From the NCBI RefSeq assembly GCF_001050115.1, contig NZ_CP012024.1, forward strand, positions 1,654,001-1,718,000: DNA of 64,000 nt, written 5' to 3'. Below are positions 26,455 to 35,070 of the stretch, in pieces. The notes below the pieces were generated by a model, which saw only the letters and a list, made by a program, of their open reading frames with translations, made no database searches and was not told the origin of the DNA. A program made the position numbers and the translations under genes. Within the stretch, counting starts at the first letter, position 1, and every line of letters begins with the position of its first letter. The stretch is from Bacillus smithii. GTDB lineage: Bacteria > Bacillota > Bacilli > Bacillales > DSM-4216.

Positions 26455-28887
26455 TTACTCTGTACCGGACGGTTTTTCTGTCCATCCTTCTATGACTGTA
26501 CCGCTTTCTGATTCGTCAATGGCAAAATTGCCATTTGAGTAGCGGTCATTCTCTCTTAATCCGGAAAGGGAAACCGTTTCTACGACTCCTTTTTCCGTTC
26601 GCAAATAAACGATGGAGTCATTGTCGGTGAGATCTAAATACGCAATTCGGTGCGGATGGGATTTTAATTCTCTTAATAAAACAAGACCCCGTTTAGCTCT
26701 GGACATTTTTTCCATTTCATTCAATTTCATTTTTTTCACAGCTCCGCGCTGGGTTGCCACAAAAATATAAGGCTGTTCTCCTCGGACGAATACTTTTCCT
26801 CTGACCACATAATCATCTTCTTTTAAATTGATGCCTTTTACTCCGGCCGCTCTTGGTCCTACGGTATTAATTTCTTCTTCTTCAAACCATAGCCCATATC
26901 CCAACCTTGTAGCAATGAACACATCCATTTGGCCGTTTGTTAAAAACACATCGATTACTTCATCATTATCTTTTAAATTAATGGCCACAAGCGGACGTGA
27001 ATAGCGCTGTGCTTTATACTGAGACAGTTCAGATTTTTTGGTCATGCCGTTTTTCGTGAAAAAGAGAAGATAGCCCTTTTCCTCAAAATTTTGGACCGCA
27101 ATGGCTTGAATGATCTTTTCGTCTTTTCCTATGGCGATCAGGTTGGCAATATGCTGCCCCATTTCTTTCCAGCGAATATCAGGCAATTCGTGTACAGGAA
27201 TATACAAATAATTCCCTTTGTTAGTGAACAATAGCAGCACATCGGTGGTGCTCAATTCCGCTTGGAACAGCAACCGATCTGAATCTTTCATCGCCAAATC
27301 GGCACCGCTTGAAGCCGAGTAGGAACGAAGACTTGTTCTCTTAATATATCCTTCTTTCGTAACGGTTACCATGACGTCTTCAATAGCAACGGTCACTTCA
27401 GGATTGATTTTTATTTCTTCTATTTCTTTTTCAATGGTCGTCCGTCTTTCATCCCCATACCGCTTTTTCATTTCGATTAATTCCTTTTTAATAACGGACA
27501 ATAGTTTCTTTTCGCTTTCCAATATGGCCGTCAATTCAGCGATTTTCTTTTTCAAATCTTCCGCTTCTTTTTGCAAAGCAGTGACATCCGTATTGGTAAG
27601 GCGGTACAGTTGAAGGGAAACGATCGCTTCTGCTTGCGGTTCAGAGAATTCAAATCGATTCATTAAATTCAGCTTTGCGTCTTTTTTGTCTTTGGATCCT
27701 CTAATCACCGCAATCACTTCATCGAGTATGGACAGCGCTTTGATTAATCCTTCTACAATATGTTGTCTTTCCTTCGCTTTTTGCAAATCGTATTTTGAAC
27801 GGTTCGTGACCACTTCTTTTTGATGGGCGATATAAGCGTCCAACAGGGCAGGCAAACTCATCAGTTTCGGCCGGCGCTCATGAATCGCCACCATGTTGAA
27901 GTGGTACGCAATTTGCAGATCGCTATTTTTATACAAATAGTTCAGAATTCCTTCTGCATTTGCTTCTTTTTTCAATTCAATGACGATCCGCATGCCCGTT
28001 CGATCGGTTTCATCCCGGACTTCGGCGATTCCTTCCACTTTTTTGTCAATACGAAACTCTTCAATCCGTTTGACAAGATTCGCTTTATTGACATCAAACG
28101 GAATTTCAGTTACCACAATTTGTTTGCGCCCGCCGCGAATCGTTTCTATTTCCGTTTTACCGCGTATCACAATTTTTCCTTTTCCTGTTTCATATGCTTT
28201 TTTGATTCCGTCAATTCCTTGTATAATGCCCCCGGTCGGGAAATCAGGACCCTTAATGACCTTCATCAAATCGTCTACGGTGCAATCAGGTTGATCCATT
28301 CGCATAATGACACCGTCAATAATTTCTCCTAAATGATGAGGCGGTATTTCCGTCGCATATCCAGCCGAAATACCCGTAGAACCGTTCACAAGCAAATTTG
28401 GAAATCTTGCCGGGAGGACGGTCGGTTCATATGCGGTATCATCAAAATTAGGCACAAAATCAACTGTTTTTTTATCAATGTCCCTCAGCAGCTCTGATGC
28501 GATCGCGGACAGTCTCGCTTCTGTATAACGCATTGCAGCCGGAGGGTCGCCGTCGATGCTTCCGTTGTTTCCTTGCATTTCGATCAGCAGGTTCCGCAAT
28601 TTCCAGTCTTGGCTCATCCTGACCATGGCTTCGTAAACAGAGGAATCACCGTGCGGGTGGTAATTGCCAATGACATTACCTACCGTTTTAGCAGATTTTC
28701 GAAAAGCTTTGTCATGAGTATTGCCATCGACCAGCATTGCGTACAATATGCGCCTTTGTACAGGCTTTAAACCATCGCGGGCATCCGGCAGCGCCCGATC
28801 TTGAATGATGTATTTGCTGTACCGGCCAAAACGGTCGCCCAACACTTCCTCAAGTGGTAAATCTTGAAAACGTTCTTCCATTGCCAT
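26455..28887 (-). CDS. parC: DNA topoisomerase IV subunit A
   Basis: 810 residues. The N-terminal breakage-reunion domain has the catalytic Tyr121 in [11 protein letters not shown]. The quinolone-determining region [12 protein letters not shown] (77-88) carries Ser82 and Glu86, the susceptible-type residues by comparison with S. aureus GrlA. The C-terminal half forms the GyrA-like beta-propeller. It decatenates daughter chromosomes with ParE. The absence of the GyrA box and the pairing with parE distinguish it from gyrA. ATG GCA ATG starts four bases after the parE stop, with AGGAGG upstream. Confidence 0.96.
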   Translation of the reverse strand: MAMEERFQDLPLEEVLGDRFGRYSKYIIQDRALPDARDGLKPVQRRILYAMLVDGNTHDKAFRKSAKTVGNVIGNYHPHGDSSVYEAMVRMSQDWKLRNLLIEMQGNNGSIDGDPPAAMRYTEARLSAIASELLRDIDKKTVDFVPNFDDTAYEPTVLPARFPNLLVNGSTGISAGYATEIPPHHLGEIIDGVIMRMDQPDCTVDDLMKVIKGPDFPTGGIIQGIDGIKKAYETGKGKIVIRGKTEIETIRGGRKQIVVTEIPFDVNKANLVKRIEEFRIDKKVEGIAEVRDETDRTGMRIVIELKKEANAEGILNYLYKNSDLQIAYHFNMVAIHERRPKLMSLPALLDAYIAHQKEVVTNRSKYDLQKAKERQHIVEGLIKALSILDEVIAVIRGSKDKKDAKLNLMNRFEFSEPQAEAIVSLQLYRLTNTDVTALQKEAEDLKKKIAELTAILESEKKLLSVIKKELIEMKKRYGDERRTTIEKEIEEIKINPEVTVAIEDVMVTVTKEGYIKRTSLRSYSASSGADLAMKDSDRLLFQAELSTTDVLLLFTNKGNYLYIPVHELPDIRWKEMGQHIANLIAIGKDEKIIQAIAVQNFEEKGYLLFFTKNGMTKKSELSQYKAQRYSRPLVAINLKDNDEVIDVFLTNGQMDVFIATRLGYGLWFEEEEINTVGPRAAGVKGINLKEDDYVVRGKVFVRGEQPYIFVATQRGAVKKMKLNEMEKMSRAKRGLVLLRELKSHPHRIAYLDLTDNDSIVYLRTEKGVVETVSLSGLRENDRYSNGNFAIDESESGTVIEGWTEKPSGTE

Positions 28888-28890
28888 CGA

Positions 28891-30864
28891 CTATTCAACC
28901 TCCTCTCGATGGGACAGATTTTCATTTTCCAGAAGACTCACATCTTCTTCAAGGCCAAACGCCACATGATTTTCAATCCATTTGCGACGCGGCTCTACTT
29001 TATCTCCCATCAAGGTCGTCACTCGCCGTTCCGCCCGGGCGGCATCATCGATTCGAACCCGGACGAGCGTTCTTGTTTCGGGATTCATAGTCGTTTCCCA
29101 CAGCTGGTCCGCATTCATTTCGCCTAGCCCTTTATAGCGCTGAATCATATAGCCTTTGCCGACTTTTTTAATGGCCGCCTGCAATTCCTTTTCCGTCCAT
29201 GCGTATTCCACTATCTCTTTTTTCCCCGTTCCTTTGCTGACCTTGTACAAAGGAGGAAGCGCGATAAATACTTTTCCCGCTTCAATTAATGGCCTCATAT
29301 AGCGATAAAAGAACGTGAGAAGAAGTACTTGAATATGCGCTCCGTCCGTATCGGCATCCGTCATAATAATAACTTTGTCATAATTGGAGTCTTCTACAGA
29401 AAAATCAGGACCGACGCCGGCTCCAATGGCATGGATGATCGTATTGATTTCTTCATTTTTAAAAATATCCTGAAGCTTTGCCTTTTCCGTGTTGATTACT
29501 TTTCCACGCAACGGAAGCACAGCTTGGAATCTCCGGTCGCGTCCTTGTTTTGCAGAGCCGCCCGCGGAATCCCCTTCCACCAAATACAATTCATTACGAT
29601 TAGGATTTCGCGATTGGGCAGGTGTCAATTTTCCGGACAGCATGGAATCTGATTTTTTTCGTTTTTTCCCGTTTCTCGCTTCTTCTCGCGCTTTTCTTGC
29701 TGCTTCTCTAGCCTGAGACGCTTTGATGGCTTTTTTGATCAACAAAGAACTGATATCAGGGTTTTCTTCTAAAAAGTAGGATAACTGTTCGGAAACAACG
29801 GCATCTACAGCGGAGCGGGCTTCGCTTGTTCCAAGTTTTCCTTTTGTTTGGCCTTCGAACTGAAGCAATTCTTCCGGGATCCGGACGGAAATGACAGCGG
29901 ATAATCCTTCGCGAACGTCAGAGCCTTCTAAATTTTTATCTTTTTCTTTTAATAAATTGACTTTTCTGGCGTAATCATTAAACACCCGCGTCATCGCCGT
30001 TTTTGCTCCGGCTTCGTGAGTTCCCCCGTCTTTTGTACGGACATTGTTGACGAAGGAAAGAACATTTTCCGAAAATCCGTCATGAAATTGAAAAGCAAAC
30101 TCCACTTCGATTCCGTTTTGTTTTCCTTCAAAAAACGCGACAGGATGCAAAGGTTCTTTATCTTCGTTCAAATATTCTACAAATGCTTCAATGCCGTTTT
30201 CAAAATAGAACGTATCATGTTGATTATAACGTTCATCCCGTATATCGATCTTTAGCCCTTTTAATAAAAAGGCACTTTCTCTTAGTCGTTCACATAAGAT
30301 TTCATAATTGAACACAACCGTACTAAATATAGTCGGATCCGGTTTAAAGTGGATTTTTGTTCCTGTTTTCGTCGTTTTTCCGATTTTTTCTAAAGTCGTT
30401 TCCGGTTTTCCGCCATTTCGAAAGCGTTGTTCATAAATGAATCCGTCTCGCTGAATAGTCACAATCAGCCATTCCGATAAGGCATTGACCACGGAAGCGC
30501 CAACCCCATGCAAACCGCCGCTTGTTTTGTAGCCGCCTTGTCCGAATTTCCCCCCGGCGTGAAGCACCGTGAGAATGACTTCGGGAGTCGGCTTTCCAAG
30601 TTTATGCATTCCAGTCGGCATTCCACGACCGAAATCTTCCACACTAACCGAATTGTCTTTATGTATAACGACTCTAATTTCATCACCATAGCCAGACAAT
30701 GCTTCATCCACCGCATTGTCGACAATTTCATACACCAAGTGATGCAATCCTTTCGAATCGGTTGATCCGATGTACATTCCTGGCCTTTTTCGAACCGCTT
30801 CCAAACCTTCTAATACTTGAATCGCATCCTCGTTATATTCCATTTGGTTCTTCTTATTTGCCAC
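28891..30864 (-). CDS. parE: DNA topoisomerase IV subunit B
   Basis: 657 residues from GTG 30864, which has AGGGGAA at proper spacing; an in-frame ATG at 30870 is too close to it. The GHKL ATPase domain has EIVDNAVDEALSG and the VGASVVNALSE loop. The TOPRIM domain has LVEGDSAGGSAKQGRDR and DADTDGAHI. QKRFQ-type residues are replaced by RRFQAVLPLRGK as in Gram-positive ParE. It supplies ATP hydrolysis and metal-dependent cleavage together with ParC. Confidence 0.96.
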   Translation of the reverse strand: MANKKNQMEYNEDAIQVLEGLEAVRKRPGMYIGSTDSKGLHHLVYEIVDNAVDEALSGYGDEIRVVIHKDNSVSVEDFGRGMPTGMHKLGKPTPEVILTVLHAGGKFGQGGYKTSGGLHGVGASVVNALSEWLIVTIQRDGFIYEQRFRNGGKPETTLEKIGKTTKTGTKIHFKPDPTIFSTVVFNYEILCERLRESAFLLKGLKIDIRDERYNQHDTFYFENGIEAFVEYLNEDKEPLHPVAFFEGKQNGIEVEFAFQFHDGFSENVLSFVNNVRTKDGGTHEAGAKTAMTRVFNDYARKVNLLKEKDKNLEGSDVREGLSAVISVRIPEELLQFEGQTKGKLGTSEARSAVDAVVSEQLSYFLEENPDISSLLIKKAIKASQAREAARKAREEARNGKKRKKSDSMLSGKLTPAQSRNPNRNELYLVEGDSAGGSAKQGRDRRFQAVLPLRGKVINTEKAKLQDIFKNEEINTIIHAIGAGVGPDFSVEDSNYDKVIIMTDADTDGAHIQVLLLTFFYRYMRPLIEAGKVFIALPPLYKVSKGTGKKEIVEYAWTEKELQAAIKKVGKGYMIQRYKGLGEMNADQLWETTMNPETRTLVRVRIDDAARAERRVTTLMGDKVEPRRKWIENHVAFGLEEDVSLLENENLSHREEVE

Positions 30865-31099
30865 GAACATTCCCCTTTCAAAACAAAAACAAACAAACGT
30901 TCGCATTTTATTATAACATACATAATGATAAATGAAAAATCCGTCCAAATAACCAAAACATCTTTTATTTGGTTTTGTACAGGTTCATTTTAACCATCCA
31001 AAAGCGTTCTCCATTCACGTTCAAAAGACACCTATGCACTATTTTACCTTTTCATGAAAAAAGCGCAAGAAAGGAAATGAAAAACTGTTTCACAGATAC

Positions 31100-31132
31100 A
31101 GGGCCAGGCCTCATTATATGAGGACTGGCCCT
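31100..31132 (-). terminator. Long inverted repeat after yneT
   Basis: AGGGCCAGGCCTCAT and ATGAGGACTGGCCCT form a 15-bp stem with one mismatch and a 3-base loop, 20 bases after the yneT stop. A T run after the stem is lacking on the minus strand, so it may be a 3'-stabilising hairpin or a weak terminator. Confidence 0.55.
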
Positions 31133-31152
31133 TGCCCAGGTAGGTATGTTGT

Positions 31153-31563
31153 TTATTTTGTCATGGCATGCTCGATTTTAATACAGCGATTCATAATAAC
31201 GGTGTAGCCTTTTTCTTTTAAATATCGGTACACTTCTTCATTTTCGATCCCTAATTGAGCCCAAAAAACAGGACAATCAATCTTTGTAAATTCTTCCGCA
31301 ATTTCCGGCAATGCCTCCGATCGACGGAAAACATTCACAATGTCAACCGGCCCTTCAATATCCGTTAAAGAGTCGACCGCTTGAACACCCAACACTTCAT
31401 CTACAGCTGGGTTTACGGGAATGATTTCATATCCTGCCTGTTGCATCGCTTCCGCTACTTCATAAGAGGGGCGATTCGGATTATTGCTTAGACCCACAAC
31501 GGCAATTCTTTTGGCTTTTTTTAAAATTTCTCCAATTTCTTCTCGTGATGGATTCTCGATCAT
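31153..31563 (-). CDS. yneT: CoA-binding domain protein (YneT)
   Basis: 136 residues from ATG 31563 behind AAAAAAGGAGG. A single Rossmann-like CoA-binding domain: IAVVGLSNNPNRPSYEVA, IIPVNPAVDEVLGV, DIVNVFRRSE and the C-terminal MNRCIKIEH. The family resembles the CoA-binding part of succinyl-CoA synthetase alpha but is free-standing with no known reaction. Its place between parE and plsY is the same as yneT in B. subtilis. Confidence 0.88.
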   Translation of the reverse strand: MIENPSREEIGEILKKAKRIAVVGLSNNPNRPSYEVAEAMQQAGYEIIPVNPAVDEVLGVQAVDSLTDIEGPVDIVNVFRRSEALPEIAEEFTKIDCPVFWAQLGIENEEVYRYLKEKGYTVIMNRCIKIEHAMTK

Positions 31564-31846
31564 ACTGTTTCCTCCTTTTTTAGCCTGCATGCAGCTTTTT
31601 ATTCTATTCTATCTCTTCAATCTAAATCCTGCTCATCTGAAGCTTTCGCTTTTCATAAAAAAATCTTTTTTTATTGATCCCGACCATGATAAAATAGAGT
31701 GAAACTTCCAATTGGGGCGTCCTGTTCAGCGGGAAAAGGCATTGTTCAAAAATTTTTAGGCGTTCATCAACGATTGTATAGGAATTGGATATAAAGAAAA
31801 TAAAAACCGATAACAACATAGTTCGGAAAAAGGGGCAATGACCAGA

Positions 31847-32428
31847 ATGGAATATGTAGTCTTTATTTTAATAGCTTATCTGCTTGGTTCCATTCCATCT
31901 GGCTTGATTGTGGGAAAGATATTTTATGGTGTGGATATCCGCGAACATGGAAGCGGAAATTTAGGAGCAACCAACGCTTTCCGCACACTTGGAATAAAAG
32001 CAGGATCTGTCGTGATTATCGCTGATATCCTAAAAGGCACGCTCGCTACTTTGCTTCCAATCTGGTTCGGTGCAGACTTGCATCCTCTGATCGCAGGTAT
32101 GGCAGCTGCCGTTGGGCACAGCTTTCCCGTTTTTGCCGGATTTCGAGGAGGAAAAGCAGTGGCTACATCAGGGGGAGTACTGCTGGCGTACGAGCCGGTC
32201 TTATTCCTATTATTAGTCGTAGCCTTTTTGATTAGCTTATACATATCCAAATATGTATCGCTTTCCTCCATCATCGTTTCCATAATCGCTGTGATCTATA
32301 CTTTCTTTAAAGGGGATATCCCCTTGATCATTGTCGTATTGTTCTTGGCATCCTTTGTTATTTTCCGCCACCGAGCAAACGTCAAAAGAATTCTGAATAA
32401 AACGGAGCCAAAAATTAAATGGATGTGA
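31847..32428 (+). CDS. plsY: Glycerol-3-phosphate acyltransferase PlsY
   Basis: 193 residues from ATG 31847. ATG 31838 is only two bases after AGGGG, while 31847 leaves about 11; either is possible. Membrane protein with five hydrophobic segments and the three PlsY motifs: [23 protein letters not shown] with the downstream GDILKG-like ADILKG, and [19 protein letters not shown]. It transfers acyl from acyl-phosphate to glycerol-3-phosphate, the first step of phospholipid synthesis in Gram-positives. Transcribed divergently from yneT. Confidence 0.94.
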   Translation: MEYVVFILIAYLLGSIPSGLIVGKIFYGVDIREHGSGNLGATNAFRTLGIKAGSVVIIADILKGTLATLLPIWFGADLHPLIAGMAAAVGHSFPVFAGFRGGKAVATSGGVLLAYEPVLFLLLVVAFLISLYISKYVSLSSIIVSIIAVIYTFFKGDIPLIIVVLFLASFVIFRHRANVKRILNKTEPKIKWM

Positions 32429-32430
32429 AA

Positions 32431-32461
32431 AAAGAGCCTTATCACAAAAGGCTCTTTTTTT
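32431..32461 (+). terminator. Terminator of plsY
   Basis: AAAGAGCCTT (32431-32440) pairs with AAGGCTCTTT (32448-32457), followed by more T. Confidence 0.9.
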
Positions 32462-32661
32462 CTGGGAGTGCCATTACGACATTATATATCTACAGAGAGA
32501 ACGTTGATCCGATATTCGAACGATCGTATTCGCGAATAAGAGTAGAAGGAAACGGGTCAGCTTCGACGTGCTTATTGGTTGTTCTTTTTTGGCCAAGAAA
32601 GGTAAACTAACTATGAGATAAGTATTGGATCTAATCCAAAACAAAACGAGGTGTATTTAAG

Positions 32662-32958
32662 ATGAATATTCAGATATCCAAAAAAGCGCTTGAGTGGTTT
32701 GAGGATGAAATGGGCGTGAAAAAAGGAGAATTCGTACGATTCTTTGCCCGTTACGGCGGGTCCAGTCCGCTTCATCAAGGATTTTCACTGGGAGTTTCAA
32801 AAGAAGAACCCATCCAGATTGGAGCGAAAGCAGAATATAACGGGGTTGTATATTATGTAGATGAAAAAGACCTCTGGTTTTTCGACGAACATGATCTTTA
32901 TGTGGATTATAGCGAAAAATTGGATGAACCGATTTATCAATATACGCTTCAATCGTAA
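32662..32958 (+). CDS. yneR: HesB-like protein YneR
   Basis: 98 residues with an A-type Fe-S scaffold fold outline (ISKKALEWFEDEMGV, VRFFARYGG, then VYYVDEKDLWFF), but none of the cysteines that carry clusters in true IscA/SufA. It is therefore a HesB-fold protein unlikely to hold an Fe-S cluster. Function unknown. Position next to plsY and yneQ agrees with yneR. The 200 bases upstream contain no recognisable gene. Confidence 0.85.
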   Translation: MNIQISKKALEWFEDEMGVKKGEFVRFFARYGGSSPLHQGFSLGVSKEEPIQIGAKAEYNGVVYYVDEKDLWFFDEHDLYVDYSEKLDEPIYQYTLQS

Positions 32959-32966
32959 AAAATTAT

Positions 32967-33004
32967 AGGGCGGCCCCAAAAGAATTTCTTTTAGAGACCG
33001 CCCT
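32967..33004. terminator. Bidirectional terminator between yneR and yneQ
   Basis: AGGGCGG (32967-32973) with CCGCCCT (32998-33004), extended by an inner AAAAGAA/TTCTTTT stem. It lies between two convergent genes. Confidence 0.7.
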
Positions 33005-33030
33005 GGAAGAATTAACGGAAAACGTTGAAC

Positions 33031-33333
33031 CTAAAGGCGAAAATGCCGAATATGGTCTGTCAATCCTTCTGATTGAAGGATTTCTTTTTGTTTTTCCCCA
33101 AGAAGATCAAAATGGGAGTAACCGTCTCGTCGAATGTGAATCCATTCTTTTTTCAAACCGTATTTTTTCCCCCATTTGGCTAACTTTTCAAGGTCATTAC
33201 ACCCTACTTTCGTCACACTGTGACAATCAGGAAAGCGGCTGTCCAACCAAAAATGTGTTAAAAAAGCAATTTCGCCATTTTCAATTCGATGTTTCCAATT
33301 TAACAGTTCTTCCCTTTTGATTCCAAATGCCAT
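33031..33333 (-). CDS. yneQ: Conserved small protein YneQ
   Basis: 100 residues, no membrane segment, rich in Trp, His and charged residues (FLTHFWLDSRFPDCHSVTK, then LEKLAKWGKKYGLKKEWIH). I recognise it by sequence pattern and by its position between yneR and tlp as the YneQ family of Bacillaceae, whose function is unknown. The start MAFGIKREEL follows GGAGGG. Confidence 0.75.
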   Translation of the reverse strand: MAFGIKREELLNWKHRIENGEIAFLTHFWLDSRFPDCHSVTKVGCNDLEKLAKWGKKYGLKKEWIHIRRDGYSHFDLLGEKQKEILQSEGLTDHIRHFRL

Positions 33334-33640
33334 AACCGTCCCTCCTTGCCTACGGATATTGCTTGGACAGGCATTTTAGATCGTTCTCATGCTTCGTGTC
33401 GTTCGGGAATGTTCTTTTTACAGCGAAATCGAAAGAACCTAATCTTTACACTTTACAGAAACAGCATTTCATCGTAAAAGGAGACGTTTCCCCTTTTTCC
33501 GTTTCCGCGGTGTACCCGTATGTAATCATTTCGATTCATTTTTTTCCGAAATAAGCATGAACACTCTCACTTCAAGCCATTGATATTTTATCACAATACT
33601 CGATCATTCGCTTTTAAACTGCTTCTGATGGCATAAGAAA
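33334..33640. other. Gene-free stretch between yneQ and tlp
   Basis: In B. subtilis an acyl-CoA thioesterase gene (yneP) lies here. I find no thioesterase-like frame. Only short minus-strand frames under 30 codons are present. Confidence 0.4.
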
Positions 33641-33665
33641 AGGGCGACTCAAGTGAGTCAGCCCT
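33641..33665 (-). terminator. Terminator of the sspN-tlp unit
   Basis: AGGGCGACTC with GAGTCAGCCCT (one bulge) forms a hairpin. On the minus strand it is followed by a T-rich tract, 8 bases after the tlp stop. Confidence 0.75.
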
Positions 33666-33672
33666 AAATTTG

Positions 33673-33903
33673 TTATTCTGTTTGCTGATTGGAAGCTTCG
33701 TCTTTTATTTCATTCCGGAATCCCTCGATGCTTTGACGACGGCGTTCATTTTTTTCTTTAATTTTTTCTAATTGTTCTTCGGAATCTGTATAGGCCATTG
33801 ATTCCTCTGCTCTTTCCATGTTTTCAATCGTATGATGAATCATGTTTTGCAATTTTTCTACATTGTCACTGCGATCGTCTGGATTTGGACGATGATTGGT
33901 CAT
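33673..33903 (-). CDS. tlp: Small acid-soluble spore protein Tlp
   Basis: 76 residues, very hydrophilic and helical, with the Tlp start NHRPNPDDRSDNVEKLQ and repeated Glu/Lys heptads (ENMERAEESMAYTDSEEQ). Tlp is a minor forespore-expressed spore protein. ATG is preceded by AAGGAGG. Follows sspN on the same strand as in B. subtilis. Confidence 0.92.
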   Translation of the reverse strand: MTNHRPNPDDRSDNVEKLQNMIHHTIENMERAEESMAYTDSEEQLEKIKEKNERRRQSIEGFRNEIKDEASNQQTE

Positions 33904-33941
33904 GAAACATCCTCCTTGTCGTCATATATTGAGAGCTGGAT

Positions 33942-34085
33942 TTACTCGCCTTTCGTCTGGATCACTTGTGCGTGGTGTCCTGATTTGTCTTGCATTTTTT
34001 TGCCTTTGTTGCCTCCTGCTGCACGAGGCTGGGTGCCTAAATGATCCGGCACAAAATATTTGCTTTTTTTATGTGGATTGCTCAT
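33942..34085 (-). CDS. sspN: Small acid-soluble spore protein N
   Basis: 47 residues. The core [14 protein letters not shown], followed by [11 protein letters not shown] and the terminal QTKGE, matches SspN as I know it. ATG 34085 lies 8 bases after AAGGGGG. It is a spore-core minor SASP, likely made in the forespore with tlp, which starts 38 bases downstream. Confidence 0.92.
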   Translation of the reverse strand: MSNPHKKSKYFVPDHLGTQPRAAGGNKGKKMQDKSGHHAQVIQTKGE

Positions 34086-34145
34086 AAAAAAATTCCCCCT
34101 TGACATAAAGTTTCTCCTGTTCTGGGGGGATTATAACGCAAAAAT

Positions 34146-34289
34146 TTATTCCGCTTTTTCCATTCGTCTCATTTCCAGTCGTGCCTCAAGCCTCTCCTCG
34201 ATCTTATCCAGCGCTTGTTGATCATGAAGAAGCGCTTGACGATTCTCTCTTACTAATTCATGAAAGGATCTTTTTCTGATTTTTCTCAT
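34146..34289 (-). CDS. FbpB-like small basic protein
   Basis: 47 residues from ATG 34289 behind ACGGAGGG. The sequence RKIRKRSFHELVRENRQALL followed by DQQALDKIEERLEARLE is the Fur-regulated basic protein (FbpB/FbpC) pattern: a basic head and a charged helix. In B. subtilis these small proteins help the iron-sparing sRNA FsrA. I see no clear Fur box upstream, so iron control is not supported here. Confidence 0.75.
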   Translation of the reverse strand: MRKIRKRSFHELVRENRQALLHDQQALDKIEERLEARLEMRRMEKAE

Positions 34290-34373
34290 TGTTTTCCCTC
34301 CGTTGTTAGTGCTGTTGATTTTTAGTATGGCCAAGTGGAAGAAAGAGTATAAACAAATTTGCAAAATTTTTTA

Positions 34374-34958
34374 TTATTTTAGCCAATTGATCATTTGCTG
34401 AAGTTGTAAATTTCCAATATGTTTATGGATGATCACTCCATTTTCATCAATGACATAAGTTGTCGGAATAGCCGCTACTTTATATGTTTCATTCACTTTG
34501 CCGTCTTGATCTAAAAGAATAGGGTACGATATGCCATATTTCCGGGCAAACTGTGTAACATTTGATTCAGGATCCATATTGACTGCCAACAATTCCACTG
34601 ATCCTTTATTTTGTTCATAAAATCTCTGCAAAACCGGAATTTCTTCTTTACAAGGTGGACACCACGTAGCCCAAAAGTTGATGATAATCTTTTGTCCTTT
34701 TCTCTCTTTTAAGCGTATCCGCTCTCCCTTTAAAGTCGTCAGCGTAAAATCCGGTGCGTTTTCACCTATTTTTAAACCAGGAAGACGATCTCCTTTCTTT
34801 AGACGCTGATCTTGTTTACCTGTCTTTTCCATTAGATTGGATTGATTCTTCTCTTCTTTCTTTGCATTTTCCGGAAATGGATCGGCTTTCAGTTGCTGGC
34901 TCGCAGCCATCAGCAGAAGACAAGCAATCAATAGGACTCCCCATTTTATTTTGATCAT
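34374..34958 (-). CDS. yneN: Membrane-anchored thiol-disulfide oxidoreductase (YneN/ResA-like)
   Basis: 194 residues from ATG 34958. An N-terminal hydrophobic segment (WGVLLIACLLLMAAS) acts as signal anchor. The AhpC/TSA-redoxin domain (about 70-190) has the active site WCPPC in INFWATWCPPCKEE and the cis-Pro loop IPTTYVID. It reduces or oxidises protein thiols outside the membrane. Placement beside citB is that of yneN. A relation to cytochrome c maturation is possible since ccdA and ccdC are in the same window. Confidence 0.88.
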   Translation of the reverse strand: MIKIKWGVLLIACLLLMAASQQLKADPFPENAKKEEKNQSNLMEKTGKQDQRLKKGDRLPGLKIGENAPDFTLTTLKGERIRLKERKGQKIIINFWATWCPPCKEEIPVLQRFYEQNKGSVELLAVNMDPESNVTQFARKYGISYPILLDQDGKVNETYKVAAIPTTYVIDENGVIIHKHIGNLQLQQMINWLK

Positions 34959-35027
34959 GCTGACACATTCCTTTCGAATATGCTTTGTCCTATTATATGC
35001 CTGTCCATAAATGTTAGAAGACAAAGA

Positions 35028-35062
35028 AAAAGAGGCTGACAAAATTTTGTCAACCTCTTTTT
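35028..35062 (-). terminator. Terminator of citB
   Basis: AAAAGAGGCTGAC (35028-35040) pairs with GTCAACCTCTTTT (35049-35061) with one wobble. On the minus strand it ends in a T run, 9 bases after the citB stop. Confidence 0.88.
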
Positions 35063-35070
35063 AAGAAGGA

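Noticed and set aside
32511..32540. LexA/SOS-box-like sequence CGAACGATCGTATTCG upstream of yneR
   Set aside because: The spacing between half-sites is off by one base compared with the CGAAC-N4-GTTCG consensus and the gene has no SOS connection.
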